This document shows, in pieces, positions 1 to 11,340 of a stretch of 64,000 bases of DNA; within the stretch, counting starts at the first letter, position 1, and every line of letters starts with the position of its first letter. The translations under genes and the position numbers were made by a program. Below the pieces are notes generated by a model. That model was not told the origin of the DNA. It did not search any database and worked only from the letters and a program-made list of their open reading frames with translations. Source of the DNA: Hordeum vulgare subsp. vulgare (taxonomy: Eukaryota > Streptophyta > Magnoliopsida > Poales > Poaceae); NCBI RefSeq assembly GCF_904849725.1, contig NC_058524.1:493832263-493896262 (forward strand), read 5' to 3'.

Positions 1-210
1 GAGCTTCGGAATGGTCCGTAGGTAAAGATTTATATATGAGAAGTCCTATTTTGGCTACCGGAAAAGTTTTGGGTTTTATCGGTATTGTACCGGGAAGGTT
101 CCGGAAGGTTCCAGAGGGTTCCGGAGGAGTCCGGAAGGGTCCCTCCAACCCCTAGGACGTGAATGGGTTGTAAGGTGTCGTCCAAGCCTTGTTGGGATAG
201 CCCCCAAGGG
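1..210 (+). repeat. Element B 5' LTR, left segment
   Basis: This is U3 sequence of B's 5' LTR. It has the tandem-like GGAAGGTTCCGGAAGGTTCC motifs seen again at 15420-15460 in the 3' LTR. It stops at the A insertion and resumes at 9150 with the duplicated AAGGG followed by CCCATG, exactly as the uninterrupted copy reads near 15535-15545. Confidence 0.93.
206..210. repeat. Target-site duplication of element A (left copy)
   Basis: AAGGG directly precedes the 5' LTR of A and is repeated exactly at 9150-9154 directly after the 3' LTR. Five base pairs is the usual TSD length for Copia elements. Confidence 0.95.
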
Positions 211-2036
211 TGTTGGAATTATGCCCTAGAGGCAATAATAAATGTATAGTTGTTATTATAATTCCTGTATCAAGATAATAGTTTATTATCCATGCTATAA
301 TTGTATTGAATGATGACTCATTTACATGTGTGGATACATAGACAAAACACCGTCCCTAGCATGCCTCTAGTTGGCTAGCCAGTTGATCGATGATAGTCAG
401 TGTCTTCTGATTATGAACAAGGTGTTGTTGCTTGATAACTGGATCACGTCATTGGGAGAATCACGTGATGGACTAGACCCAAACTAATAGACGTAGCATG
501 CTGATCGTGTCATTTTGTTGCTACTGTTTTCTGCGTGTCAAGTATTTATTCCTATGACCATGAGATCATATAACTCACTGACACCGGAGGAATGCTTTGT
601 GTGTATCAAACGTCTCAACGTAACTGGGTGACTATAAAGATGCTCTACAGGTATCTCCGAAGGTGTTAGTTGAGTTAGTATGGATCAAGACTGGGATTTG
701 TCACTCCGTGTGACGGAGAGGTATCTCGGGGCCCACTCGGTAATACAACATCACACACAAGCCTTGCAAGCAATGTAACTTAGTGTAAGTTGCGGGATCT
801 TGTATTACGGAACGAGTAAAGAGACTTGCCAGTGAACGAGATTGAAATAGGTATGCGGATACTGACGATCGAATCTCGGGCAAGTAACATACCGAAGGAC
901 AAAGGAAATGACATACGGGATTATACGAATCCTTGGCACTAAGGTTCAAACAATAAGATCTTCGTAGAATATGTAGGATCCAATATGGACATCCAGGTCC
1001 CGCTATTGGATATTGACCGAGGAGTCTCTCGGGTCATGTCTACATAGTTCTCGAACCCGCAGGGTCTGCACACTTAAGGTTCGACGTTGTTTTATGCGTA
1101 CTTGAGTTATATGGTTGGTTACCGAATGTTGTTCGGAGTCCCGGATGAGATCACGGACGTCACGAGGGTTTCCGGAATGGTCCGGAAACGAAGATTGATA
1201 TATAGGATGACCTCATTTGATTACCGGAAGGTTTTCGGAGTTACCGGGAATGTACCGGGAATGAGGAATGGGTTTCGGGAGTTCACCGGGGGGGGGGGGG
1301 CAACCCACCCCGGGGAAGCCCATAGGCTTTGGGGAGACACACCAGCCCTTAGTGGTCTGGTGGGACAGCCCCAAGGGGGCCTATGCGCCAAGAAAAAGAA
1401 ATCAAAGGAAAAGAAAAAAAAGAGGGAGGAAGTGGGAAGGGAGGGGGACTCCTCCCACCAAACCAAGTCCAACTCGGTTTGGGGGGGGAGTCCTCCCCCC
1501 CTTGGCTCGGCCGACCCCTTGAGGGTCCCTTGGACCCCAAGGCAAGGTCCCCCTCCCTCCTCCTATATATATGGAGCTTTTAGGGCAGATTTAAGACGAC
1601 TTTCTCACGGCTGCCCGACCACATACCTCCATAGTTTTTCCTCTAGATCGCGTTTCCGCGGAGCTCGGGCGGAGCCCTGCTGAGAGAAGATCATCACCAA
1701 CCTCCGGAGCACCGTCACGCTGCCGAAGAACTCTTCTACCTCTCCGTCTCTCTTGCTGGATCAAGAAGGCCGAGATCATCGTCGAGATGTACGTGTGCTG
1801 AACGCGGAGGTGCCGTCCGTTCGGTACTAGATCGTGGGACTGATCGCGGGATTGTTCGCGGGGCGGATCGAGGGACGTGAGGACGTTCCACTACATCAAC
1901 CGCGTTCTCTAACGCTTCTGCTGTACGATCTACAAGGGTACGTAGATCACTCATCCCCTCTCGTAGATGGACATCACCATGATAGGTCTTCGTGCGCGTA
2001 GGAAATTTTTTGTTTCCCATGCGACGTTCCCCAACA
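211..2036 (+). repeat. Element A 5' LTR
   Basis: It starts TGTTGGAATTATGCCC and ends TTCCCCAACA, giving TG..CA ends in the inverted form TGTTG/CAACA. It is 1,826 bp, close to the usual Angela/BARE-1 LTR length as I recall it. A 13-G tract at 1288-1300 is only 7 G in the 3' LTR (8405-8411). A TATA box lies at 1564. Confidence 0.96.
1564..1572 (+). promoter_or_regulatory. TATA box in element A 5' LTR
   Basis: TATATATAT follows a pyrimidine-rich CCCTCCCTCCTCC stretch and precedes a CT/GC-rich transcribed region, as expected for the U3/R border of this LTR family. The same box occurs at about 8677 in the 3' LTR. The transcription start is not determinable from sequence alone. Confidence 0.7.
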
Positions 2037-2037
2037 G

Positions 2038-2050
2038 TGGCATCATGAGC
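2038..2050 (+). other. Element A primer-binding site
   Basis: TGGCATCATGAGC begins one base after the LTR end. It matches the initiator-tRNA-Met PBS consensus (TGGTATCAGAGC-type) with the deviations usual in this family, and recurs identically at 9755 in element B. Confidence 0.85.
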
Positions 2051-3292
2051 TAGGTTCATGCGTAGATGTCTTCTCGAGTAGAACACAAAAGTTTTTGTGG
2101 GCGGAGATGTGCGTTTTGCTGCCCTCCTTAGTCTTTTCTTGATTCCGCGGTATTGTTGGATTGAAGTGGCTTGGACCGACATTACTCGTACGCTTACGAG
2201 AGACTGGTTTCATCGTTACGAGTAACCCCCTTTTGCTCAAAGATGACTGGCAAGTGACGGTTTCTCCAACTTTAGTTGAATTGGATTTGACTGAGGAGGT
2301 CCTTGGATGAGGTTAAATAGCAACTCATATATCTCCGTTGTGGTGTTTGCGTAAGTAAGATGCGATCCTACTAGATACCCTTGGTCACCACGTAAAACAT
2401 GCAACAACAAAATTAGAGGACGTCTAACTTGTTTTTGCAGGGTATGATTGTGATGTGATATGGCCAACGATGTGATGTGATATATTGGATGTATGAGATG
2501 ATCATGTTGTAATAGAAATATCGACTTGCACGTTGATGGTACGGCAACCGGCAGGAGCCATAGGGTTGTCTTTATACTAACATATGTGCTTGCAGATGCG
2601 TTTACTATTTTGCTAGGATGTAGCTTTAGTAGTAATAGCATAAGTAGCACGACAACCCCGATGGCAACACGTTGATGGATGATCATGGTGTGGCGCCGGT
2701 GACAAGAAGATCGTGCCGGTGCTTTGGTGATGGAGATCAAGAAGCACGAGATGATGGCCATATCATGTCACTTATGAATTGCATGTGATGTTAATCCTTT
2801 TATGCACCTTATTTTGCTTAGAACGACGGTAGCATTATGAGGTGATCTCTCACTAAAATTTCAAGACGAAATTGTGTTCTCCCCGACTGTGCACCGTTGC
2901 TACAGTTCGTCGTTTCGAGACACCACGTGATGATCGGGTGTGATAGACTCAACGTTCACATACAACGGGTGCAAAACAGTTGCGCACGCGGAACACTCGG
3001 GTTAAGCTTTCGAGCCTAGCATGTGCAGACATGGCCTCGGAACACATGAGACCGAAAGGTCGATCATGAATCATATTGTTGATATGATTAGCATAGGGAT
3101 GCTTACCACTGAAACTATACTCAACTCACGTGATGATCGGACTTGGGATAGTGTAAGTGGATCATGAACCACTCAAATGACTAGAGAGATGTACTTTTTG
3201 AGTGGGAGTTTAGCATATAATTTGATTAAGTTAAACTCTAATTATCTTGAACATAGTCTAAGTCCACTTTGAATATATTTGTGTTGTAGATC
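2051..3292 (+). other. Element A untranslated leader
   Basis: About 1.24 kb lies between the PBS and the gag ATG, with no coding sequence I recognise. Related but diverged sequence occupies 9768-10558 in element B. BARE-type leaders are long and carry packaging and dimerisation signals; I cannot locate these by eye. Confidence 0.75.
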
Positions 3293-4075
3293 ATGGCTCA
3301 CGCGAGTGTCATCCTGAATTTTAATACGTTCCTAGAGAAAGCTAAGTTGAAACATGATGGAAGCAACTTTGTAGACTGGGCTCGTAATCTTAAGCTAATC
3401 TTACAAGCTCGGAAGAAGGATTATGTCCTTAATGCTGCGCTAGGAGATGAACCACCCGCTACGGCTGATCAGGATGTTAAGAACGCTTGGTTAGCGCGTA
3501 AGGAGGACTACTCAATAGTTCAATGTGCAGTCTTGTATGGCTTAGAACCGGGACTTCAACGTCGCTTTGAGCGTCATGGAGCATTTGAGATGTTCCAGGA
3601 GTTGAAGTTTATCTTTCAGAAGAACGCCCGGATCGAGAGGTATGAGACCTCCGATAAATTCTATGCTTGCAAGATGGAGGAAAACTCGTCTGTCAGTGAA
3701 CATGTGCTCAAAATGTCTGGGTACTCAAACCGTCTAGCTGAACTGGGGATTGAACTCCCGCAAGAAGCTATCACTGACAGAATCCTTCAATCACTGCCGC
3801 CAAGCTATAAAGGCTTTGTCTTGAACTACAACATGCAAGGGATGAACAAGTCTCCCGGCGAGTTGTTTGCGATGCTGAAAGTCGCAGAGTCTGAACTCCG
3901 TAAAGAGCATCAAGTGTTGATGGTGAGCAAGACCACTAGTTTCAAGAGAAACGGCAAAGGCAAGAAGGGCAATTCGAAGAAGAGCGGTAAGCCTGTAGCC
4001 AATCCGCCGAAGAAACCCAAGGCTGGACCTAAGCCTCAAACAGAGTGCTTCTATTGCAAGGGTATGGGTCACTAG
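3293..4075 (+). pseudogene. gag: Element A gag (truncated by stop in the zinc knuckle)
   Basis: This encodes the Copia GAG capsid/nucleocapsid protein that packages element RNA into cytoplasmic virus-like particles. The ATG at 3293 starts MAHASVILNFN; the capsid-like region includes DGSNFVDWARNLK near residue 23, and a basic Lys-rich linker (GKGKKGNSKKSGK) lies near residues 222-234. The CCHC knuckle starts as CFYCKGMGH at residues 252-260 and is cut by TAG at 4073-4075, where family members have a Trp codon, so the last Cys of the knuckle is lost. The same frame continues open after the stop to 5008, so a single G-to-A transition explains the break. No ribosomal frameshift is expected because BARE/Angela elements encode one polyprotein. 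Confidence 0.93.
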
Positions 4076-5008
4076 AAGCGCAATTGCCCCAAGTATCTGG
4101 TAGATAAGAAGGCGGGCAAAGAAAAATCAGGTATATTTGATATACATGTTATTGATGTGTACTTAACCGGCTCTCGTAGTAGCGCCTGGGTATTCGATAC
4201 CGGTGCTGTTGCTCACATTTGCAACTCGAAGCAGGAACTGCGGAATAGACGAAGGCTGGCGAAAGACGAAGTGACGATGCGCGTAGGAAACGGTTCCAAG
4301 GTTGATGCAATCGCCGTCGGCACAGTGTCACTTCAGCTACCATCGGGATTAGTGATGAACTTAAATCATTGTTATTTAGTGCCTGCGTTGAGCATGAACA
4401 TTATATCTGGATCTTGTTTATTGCGAGACGGTTACTCTTTTAAGTCAGAGAATAATGGTTGTTCTATTTCTATGAGTAACATCTTTTATGGTCATGCACC
4501 CAATGTGAGAGGATTGTTCATATTGAATCTTGATAGCGATACGCATATACATAACATTGAGACCAAAAGAGTTAGAGTGAACAATGATAGCGCCATATTT
4601 TTGTGGCACTGCCGCCTGGGTCATATTGGTGTAAAGCGCATGAAGAAACTCCATGCTGATGGACTTTTGGAGTCACTTGACTTTGATACACTTGACACGT
4701 GCGAACCATGCCTCATGGGCAAGATGACTAAAACTCCGTTCTCCGGAACAATGGAGCGTGCAAGTGACTTGTTGGAAATCATACATACCGATGTGTGTGG
4801 TCCAATGAGCGTGGAGGCACGCGACATATATCGTTATTTCCTCACCTTCACTGACGATTTAAGTAGATATGGTTATGTCTACTTGATGAAGCACAAGTCT
4901 GAGACTTTTGAAAAGTTCAAGCAATTTCAGAGTGAAGTGGAAAATCATCATAACAAGAAGATCAAGTTCCTACGGTCTGATCGTGGGGGTGAATATCTGA
5001 GTTTCTAG
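4076..5008 (+). pseudogene. pol: Element A protease and integrase N-terminal part
   Basis: This continues the gag frame. After the end of the zinc knuckle it encodes the aspartic protease (active-site VFDTGA at about 4190-4207), then integrase. The integrase zinc-binding region shows WHCRLGH and, about 30 residues on, CEPC. The catalytic core has HTDVCGP (first Asp) and SDRGGEY (second Asp). A TAG at 5006-5008 falls right after the second Asp, where the family has a sense codon; the frame stays open beyond it. The first ATG after the gag stop is 4157, but it is internal and not a natural start. PR before INT before RT identifies Ty1/Copia order. Confidence 0.92.
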
Positions 5009-6124
5009 TTTGGTACTCACTTAAGACAATGTGGAATTGTTTCGCAGTTAACACCGCCTGGAACACCACAGCGTAATGGTGTGTCCGAACGTCGAAATCG
5101 TACTTTGTTAGAGATGGTGCGATCTATGATGTCTCTTACTGATTTGCCGTTATCATTTTGGGGTTATGCATTAGAAACAGCTGCATTCACTTTAAATAGG
5201 GCACCATCGAAATCCGTTGAGACGACACCATACGAACTGTGGTATGGCAAAAGGCCAAAGTTGTCGTTTCTTAAAGTTTGGGGATGTGATGCTTATGTCA
5301 AAAAGCTTCAGCCTGAAAAGCTAGAACCCAAAGCGGAAAAGTGCGTCTTCATAGGTTACCCAAAAGAGACAGTTGGGTACACCTTCTATCTCAAATCCGA
5401 GGGCAAAGTGTTTGTTGCTAAGAACGGAACTTTTCTCGAGAAGGAGTTTCTCTCGAGAGAATTGAGTGGGAGGAAGATAGAACTTGACGAGGTTGTCGAA
5501 CCTCTCATCCCTCTGGATGGTGGCGCAGGGCAAGGGGAAACCTCTGTCGTTGCGACGCCAGTTGAGGAGGAAGTTAATGATGATGATCATGGAACTCCAG
5601 TTCAAGTTTCTGTTGAACCATGCAGGTCGACGAGATCACGCGCTGCTCCAGAGTGGTACGGTAATCCCGTCTTATCAATCATGTTATTAGACAACAATGA
5701 ACCTGCAAATTATGAAGAAGCAATGGTGGGCCCAGATTCCAACAAATGGCTAGAAGCCATGAAATCCGAGATAGGATCCATGTATGAGAACAAAGTGTGG
5801 ACCTTGGAGATACTACCTGAGGGCCGCAAGGCTATTCAGAACAAATGGATCTTTAAGAAGAAGACGGACGCTGACGGTAATGTGACCGTTTATAAAGCTC
5901 GACTTTTGGCAAAGGGTTTTTCACAAGTTCCAGGAGTTGACTACGATGAGACCTTCTCACCCGTAGCGATGCTTAAGTCCGTCAGAATCATGTTGGCAAT
6001 AGCTGCATTTTTCGATTATGAAATCTGGCAGATGGATGTCAAAACGGCGTTCCTTAACGGTTTCCTTAAGGAAGAGTTGTATATGATGCAACCCGAAGGT
6101 TTTGTCGATCCTAAAAAATGCTGA
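5009..6124 (+). pseudogene. pol: Element A integrase C-terminal part and reverse transcriptase N-terminal part
   Basis: This is the same frame as gag. It starts with the third integrase catalytic residue (NGVSERRNR, Glu near 5090), followed by the family-typical KVWGCDAYVKK and CVFIGYPKE region. RT begins around KVWTLE (about 5798) with WIFKKKTDADG, KARLLAKGFSQ and DVKTAFLNG (an RT catalytic Asp). The frame fails near 6113-6124 at a run of A (CCTAAAAAATGC), where one extra base compared with the continuing coding sequence gives a TGA at 6122. Downstream RT continues in the next frame from about 6117. Confidence 0.92.
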
Positions 6125-7274
6125 CAAGGTGTGCAAGCTCCAGCGATCCATTTATGGACTGGTGCAAGCATCTCGGAGTTGGAACAAACGCTTTGATGAG
6201 GTGATCAAAGCATTTGGGTTTATACAAGTGGTTGGAGAATCTTGTATTTACAAGAAAGTGAGTGGGAGCTCTGTGGCATTTCTAATATTATATGTGGATG
6301 ACATATTACTGATTGGAAACAACGTAGAGCTTTTGGAGAGCATAAAAGGTTACTTGAATAAAAGTTTCTCTATGAAGGACCTAGGAGAAGCTGCTTACAT
6401 TCTAGGCATTAAGATCCATAGGGATAGATCAAAACGCCTGATAGGACTTTCACAAAGCACATACCTTGATAAAGTTTTGACGAGGTTCAAAATGGAACAG
6501 TCCAAGAAAGGGTTCTTGCCAGTTTTACAAGGTACGAGATTGAGTAAGACTCAGTGCCCAGCAACTGATGAAGATAGAGAGCATATGCGCTCCGTCCCCT
6601 ATGCTTCAGCCATAGGTTCTATCATGTATGCGATGCTGTGCACTAGACCGGATGTTAGCCTTGCCATAAGTATGGCAGGTAGGTTCCAGAGTAATCCAGG
6701 AGTGGATCACTGGACAGCGGTCAAGAATATCCTGAAGTACCTGAAAAGGACTAAGGAGATGTTTCTAGTGTATGGAGGTGACGAAGAGCTCGCCGTAAAA
6801 GGTTACGTCGATGCAAGCTTTGACACAGATCCGGGCGACTCTAAGTCGCAAACCGGATACGTATTTATTCTTAATGGGGGTGCAGTAAGCTGGTGCAGTT
6901 CCAAGCAAAGCGTCATAGCAGATTCTACATGTGAAGCAGAGTACATGGCTGCCTCGGAGGCGGCTAAGGAAGGTGTCTGGATGAAGCAGTTCATGACGGA
7001 TCTTGGAGTGGTGCCAAGTGCACTGGATCCAATAACCTTGTTCTGTGACAACACTGGTGCCATTGCCCTGGCAAAGGAACCAAGGTTTCACAAGAAGACC
7101 AGACACATCAAACGACGCTTCAACCTCATCCGCGACTACGTCGAGGAGGAGGACGTAAATATATGCAAGGTGCACACGGATCTGAATGTAGCAGACCCGC
7201 TGACTAAACCTCTTCCACGGCCAAAACATGATCGACACCAGAACTGTATGGGTATTAGATTTATTACAATGTAA
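6117..7274 (+). pseudogene. pol: Element A reverse transcriptase C-terminal part and RNase H
   Basis: This frame continues RT from KVCKLQRSIYGL, includes the polymerase motif LYVDDILLIG (about 6287-6316), and passes to RNase H. RNase H shows GYVDASFDTD (first Asp), CEAEYMA (Glu), FCDNTGAI (Asp) and VADPLTKPLP near the end. It stops at TAA 7272-7274, 42 bases before the PPT. An open frame can be extended upstream to 6102, but the real join is the frameshift near 6115. All RNase H catalytic residues are visible, so loss of function is due to the upstream lesions only. Confidence 0.93.
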
Positions 7275-7316
7275 ATTCACATCGTGATGTGAAGGCTAGA
7301 TTATTGACTCTAGTGC

Positions 7317-7327
7317 AAGTGGGAGAC
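7317..7327 (+). other. Element A polypurine tract
   Basis: AAGTGGGAGAC lies immediately before the 3' LTR and would prime plus-strand DNA synthesis. The identical sequence precedes B's 3' LTR (14370-14380), and its complement flanks G's LTR at 49235. Confidence 0.88.
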
Positions 7328-9149
7328 TGTTGGAATTATGCCCTAGAGGCAATAATAAATGTATAGTTGTTATTATAATTCCTGTATCAAGATAATAGTT
7401 TATTATCCATGCTATAATTGTATTGAATGAAGACTCATTTACATGTGTGGATACATAGACAAAACACCGTCCCTAGCATGCCTCTAGTTGGCTAGCCAGT
7501 TGATCGATGATAGTCAGTGTCTTCTGATTATGAACAAGGTGTTGTTGCTTGATAACTGGATCACGTCATTGGGAGAATCACGTGATGGACTAGACCCAAA
7601 CTAATAGACGTAGCATGCTGATCGTGTCATTTTGTTGCTACTGTTTTCTGCGTGTCAAGTATTTATTCCTATGACCATGAGATCATATAACTCACTGACA
7701 CCGGAGGAATGCTTTGTGTGTATCAAACGTCGCAACGTAACTGGGTGACTATAAAGATGCTCTACAGGTATCTCCGAAGGTGTTAGTTGAGTTAGTATGG
7801 ATCAAGACTGGGATTTGTCACTCCGTGTGACGGAGAGGTATCTCGAGGCCCACTCGGTAATACAACATCACACACAAGCCTTGCAAGCAATGTAACTTAG
7901 TGTAAGTTGCGGGATCTTGTATTACGGAACGAGTAAAGAGACTTGCCAGTGAACGAGATTGAAATAGGTATGCGGATACTGACGATCGAATCTCGGGCAA
8001 GTAACATACCGAAGGACAAAGGGAATGACATACGGGATTATACGAATCCTTGGCACTGAGGTTCAAACGATAAGATCTTCGTAGAATATGTAGGATCCAA
8101 TATGGACATCCAGGTCCCGCTATTGGATATTGACCGAGGAGTCTCTCGGGTCATGTCTACATAGTTCTCGAACCCGCAGGGTCTGCACACTTAAGGTTCG
8201 ACGTTGTTTTATGCGTATTTGAGTTATATGGTTGGTTACCGAATGTTGTTCAGAGTCCCGGATGAGATCACGGACGTCACGAGGGTTTCCGGAATGGTCC
8301 GGAAATGAAGATTGATATATAGGATGACCTCATTTGATTACCGGAAGGTTTTCGGAGTTACCGGGAATGTACCGGGAATGACGAATGGGTTCCGGGAGTT
8401 CACCGGGGGGGCAACCCACCCCGGGGAAGCCCATAGGCTATGGGGAGACACACCAGCCCTTAGTGGGCTGGTGGGACAGCCCCAAGGGGGCCTATGCGCC
8501 AAGAAAAAGAAATCAAAGGAAAAGAAAAAAAAGAGGGAGGAAGTGGGAAGGGAGGGGGACTCCTCCCACCAAACCAAGTCCAACTCGGTTTGGGGGGGGG
8601 GGAGTCCTCCCCCCTTGGCTCGGCCGACCCCTTGAGGGTCCCTTGGACCCCAAGGCAAGGTCCCCCTCCCTCCTCCTATATATATGGAGCTTTTAGGGCA
8701 GATTTAAGACGACTTTCTCACGGCTGCCCGACCACATACCTCCATAGTTTTTCCTCTAGATCGCGTTCCCGCGGAGCTCGGGCGGAGCCCTGCTGAGACA
8801 AGATCATCACCAACCTCCGGAGCGCCATCACGCTGCCGGAGAACTCTTCTACCTCTCCGTATCTCTTGCTGGATCAAGAAGGCCGAGATCATCGTCGAGC
8901 TGTACGTGTGCTGAACGCGGAGGTGCCGTCCGTTCGGTACTAGATCGTGGGACTGATCGCGGGATTGTTCGTGGGGCGGATCGAGGGACGTGAGGACGTT
9001 CCGCTACATCAACCGCGTTCTCTAACGCTTCTGCTGTACGATCTACAAGGGTACGTAGATCACTCATCCCCTCTCGTAGATGGACATCACCATGATAGGT
9101 CTTCGTGCGCGTAGGAAATTTTTTGTTTCCCATGCGACGTTCCCCAACA
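7328..9149 (+). repeat. Element A 3' LTR
   Basis: This 1,822-bp copy is about 1.2% different from the 5' LTR by hand count. It has the same TGTTGG..CCAACA ends, and is followed by the AAGGG TSD at 9150-9154. Confidence 0.96.
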
Positions 9150-9753
9150 AAGGGCCCATGCGGTTTGGAGGGAAGAGTCCCTAAAGGGGAAGGCACCTCC
9201 TAGGTGCCTTGGGGAGGGAGGAAACTTCCCTAGGCCCACGCCCCCTCCTTGGAGGAGGGGATAGGGCTGCGACCCAGCTCTCCCTATTGCCTCCTATATA
9301 TAGTGGGGTAGAGGGAGGGGCTGAAGACACCAATTCCCACGCCCCGGAGGCAGCCCTACCTCTCCCATAACTCCGTTTTCTCCTCAGATCGGTTCCGACA
9401 GCGCTTGGCGAAGCCCTGCTCGCACTCCTCTACCATCATCTTCACCATGCCATCGTTCTGGTTGAGATCACATCTACTTCTCCTTCCTCTCTTTCTATAT
9501 CAAGAAGTAGGAGACATCATCGAGCCGTATGTGTGACGAACGCGGAGGTGTTGTCTGTCCGGCGCTAGATCGGTACGGATCGTGATTGGATCGCAAAGAC
9601 GTTCGACTACATGAACCACGTTATATACGCTACCACTTAGCAATCTACAAGGGTATGTAGATGCACTCTCCCCTCTTGTAGATGGTCATCACCATGCATA
9701 GATCTTGTGTGCGCGTAGGAAATTTTTTGTTTTCCATGCGACTTTCCCCAACA
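9150..9753 (+). repeat. Element B 5' LTR, right segment
   Basis: It resumes with AAGGG (TSD copy) then CCCATGCGGTTTGGAGGGAAG and ends TTTCCCCAACA at 9753. It aligns with 15536-16138 of the 3' LTR. A TATA box (TATATATA) is at about 9295-9302, following CCTCC. Confidence 0.93.
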
Positions 9754-9754
9754 G

Positions 9755-9767
9755 TGGCATCATGAGC
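9755..9767 (+). other. Element B primer-binding site
   Basis: TGGCATCATGAGC lies one base after the LTR end and is identical to the PBS of A. Confidence 0.85.
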
Positions 9768-10558
9768 GAGGTCTATGCATAGATGACATCTCGAGTAGAA
9801 CACAAAGGAGTTTGTGGGCGTTGATGTTCAGATTGCTTCCCTCCTTATTCTTTTCTTGATTCAGCAGTATTGTTGGATGAAGCGGCCCGAACCAAAATTA
9901 TTCGTACGCTTACGAGAGACCGGTTTCATCGACTAACATGCAACTTGTTGCATGAAGATGACTGGTAATTGTCTGTTTCTCCAACTTTAATTGAATCATA
10001 TTTGACCGAGGCAGTTCTTGGAGAAGGTTAAATAGCAACTTGCATATCACTATTGTGGTTTTGCGTAAGTAAGATGCGATCATACTAGATACCCATAGCA
10101 GCCACGTAAAACATGCAACAACAAATTAGAGGACGTCTAACTTGTTTTTGAGGGTATGTTGTGATGTGATATGGCCAAAGAAATGATATGATATATTTGA
10201 TGTATGAGATGATCATGTCGTAGTAGTTAAATATCGACTTGCACGTCGATGCTACGGCAACCGACAGGAGCCATAGGATTGTCTTTAATTATTTTTGCGC
10301 CCGGGGATGCTTTACTTTATCGCTAGTTTAGTGGATTTAGTAGTAACGGCATAGGTGGCGTGCTAACCTCGATGGCACCACAATGATGGAGATCATGGTG
10401 TGGTGCCCGTGACAATGGAGATCATGTCGGTGCTTTGGTGATGGAGATTAAGAAGCACAAGTAATATGATTAATTGAACTTATTATCATGAACATAGATA
10501 AAAATGATTTTGCAAATTATGTTGTAGCTTGCGTTGCACCTCTACTCTTTCTGATATG
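9768..10558 (+). other. Element B untranslated leader
   Basis: This decayed leader is homologous to 2051-3292 of A but shorter (several deletions). I see nothing else in it. Confidence 0.7.
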
Positions 10559-11340
10559 TTCCTAGAGAAAACTTAGTTGAAAGATGATAGTAGCAATTAT
10601 GCGGACTGGGTCCGTAAACTAAGGATTGTCCTCATTGATACACACAAGGCTTATGTCCTTAATGCACTGCTCGGTCAGGTGAACTCCGAGCGTCATCTGT
10701 GGATGTTGCGAACATCTGGCATACACATTTTTTATGACTACGAGATAGTTCAGTGCATAATACTTAATGGCTTAGAATTGAGGCGTCGATGACGTTTTGA
10801 ACGCCACAAAACATATGAGATGTTCCAAGAGCTGAAATTGGGATTTCAGGCTCGTGGCCGCGTTGAGAGGTATGAGACATCCGACAAGATTATTGGCCTG
10901 CGAAGTAAGGGAGAAAATCTTAATTGTTGAGCATGTGCTCAGATTGTGTGAGTACTACAATCGGTTGAATCGAGTGGAGTTGATCTTCCAGATAAGATAG
11001 TGATTGACATAGTTCTCCAAAGTCACTGCCATCAAGCTACTGAGCTTCGTAATGAACTATAACATGTTAGGGATAGAGATGATGATCCCTGAGTTATTTG
11101 TGATGTTTGACACCGCGAAAGAAGAAATCAAGTAGGAGCATCACTTGTTGATGGTTAGTGAAACCACTAGTTTCAAGAAGGGCAAGGGCAAGAAGGGATA
11201 CTTCATGAATGGCAAACTAGTTGCTGCTCCGGTAAAGAAACCCAAGGTTGAACCCAAACCCGAGACTAAGTGCTTATGTTATGAGGGGAGCAATCACTGA
11301 AGCGGAACTACCCTAGATACTTGGTAGATGAGAAGGCTGG
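10559..11340 (+). pseudogene. gag: Element B decayed gag
   Basis: Homology to A's gag is clear at the nucleotide and residue level: YADWVRKLRIVL and AYVLNALLG near 10600-10670, ETYEMFQELK-like sequence near 10810, and a Lys-rich FKKGKGKKG segment near 11175. The zinc knuckle near 11260-11300 is degenerate. The longest remaining open stretch is 10577-10792. Multiple frameshifts and stops rule out function. Confidence 0.85.

Larger units (their letters stand above)
211..9149 (+). mobile_element. Copia element A (Angela/WIS/BARE-like), young, structurally complete
   Basis: This 8,939-bp Ty1/Copia retrotransposon has both LTRs (211-2036 and 7328-9149), a PBS (2038), an approximately 1.25-kb untranslated leader, a gag-PR-INT-RT-RNase H coding region (3293-7274), a PPT (7317-7327) and a perfect TSD AAGGG. 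By hand the LTR copies differ by about 22 substitutions in about 1,820 bases plus two G-run length changes, near 1.2%. At the commonly used grass rate of 1.3e-8 per site per year this implies roughly half a million years. It is structurally complete but not autonomous as read: stops at 4073 and 5006 and a frameshift near 6115 break the polyprotein. It sits in the LTR of B, an older member of the same family. Confidence 0.96.

Noticed and set aside
1087..1683. 198-codon open frame on the plus strand
   Set aside because: It lies wholly in A's 5' LTR (U3 into the TATA region) and is broken in the 3' LTR copy by length changes in the G run. It is chance coding in a GC-rich LTR.
2038..2050. tRNA gene fragments suggested by PBS sequences
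   Set aside because: The PBSs (2038, 9755, 22566, 35526, 57363) are only complementary to tRNA 3' ends; no cloverleaf-forming tRNA gene is present.
1736..2182. 148-codon minus-strand open frame spanning the LTR/leader junction
   Set aside because: It crosses the LTR end and PBS in antisense and its equivalent at 8849-9196 reads differently after the LTR end. It is not a gene.
2237..2761. 174-codon minus-strand open frame
   Set aside because: It is antisense to the leader of A; hydrophobic His/Leu-rich composition, no homologue known to me, and disrupted in the corresponding leader of B.
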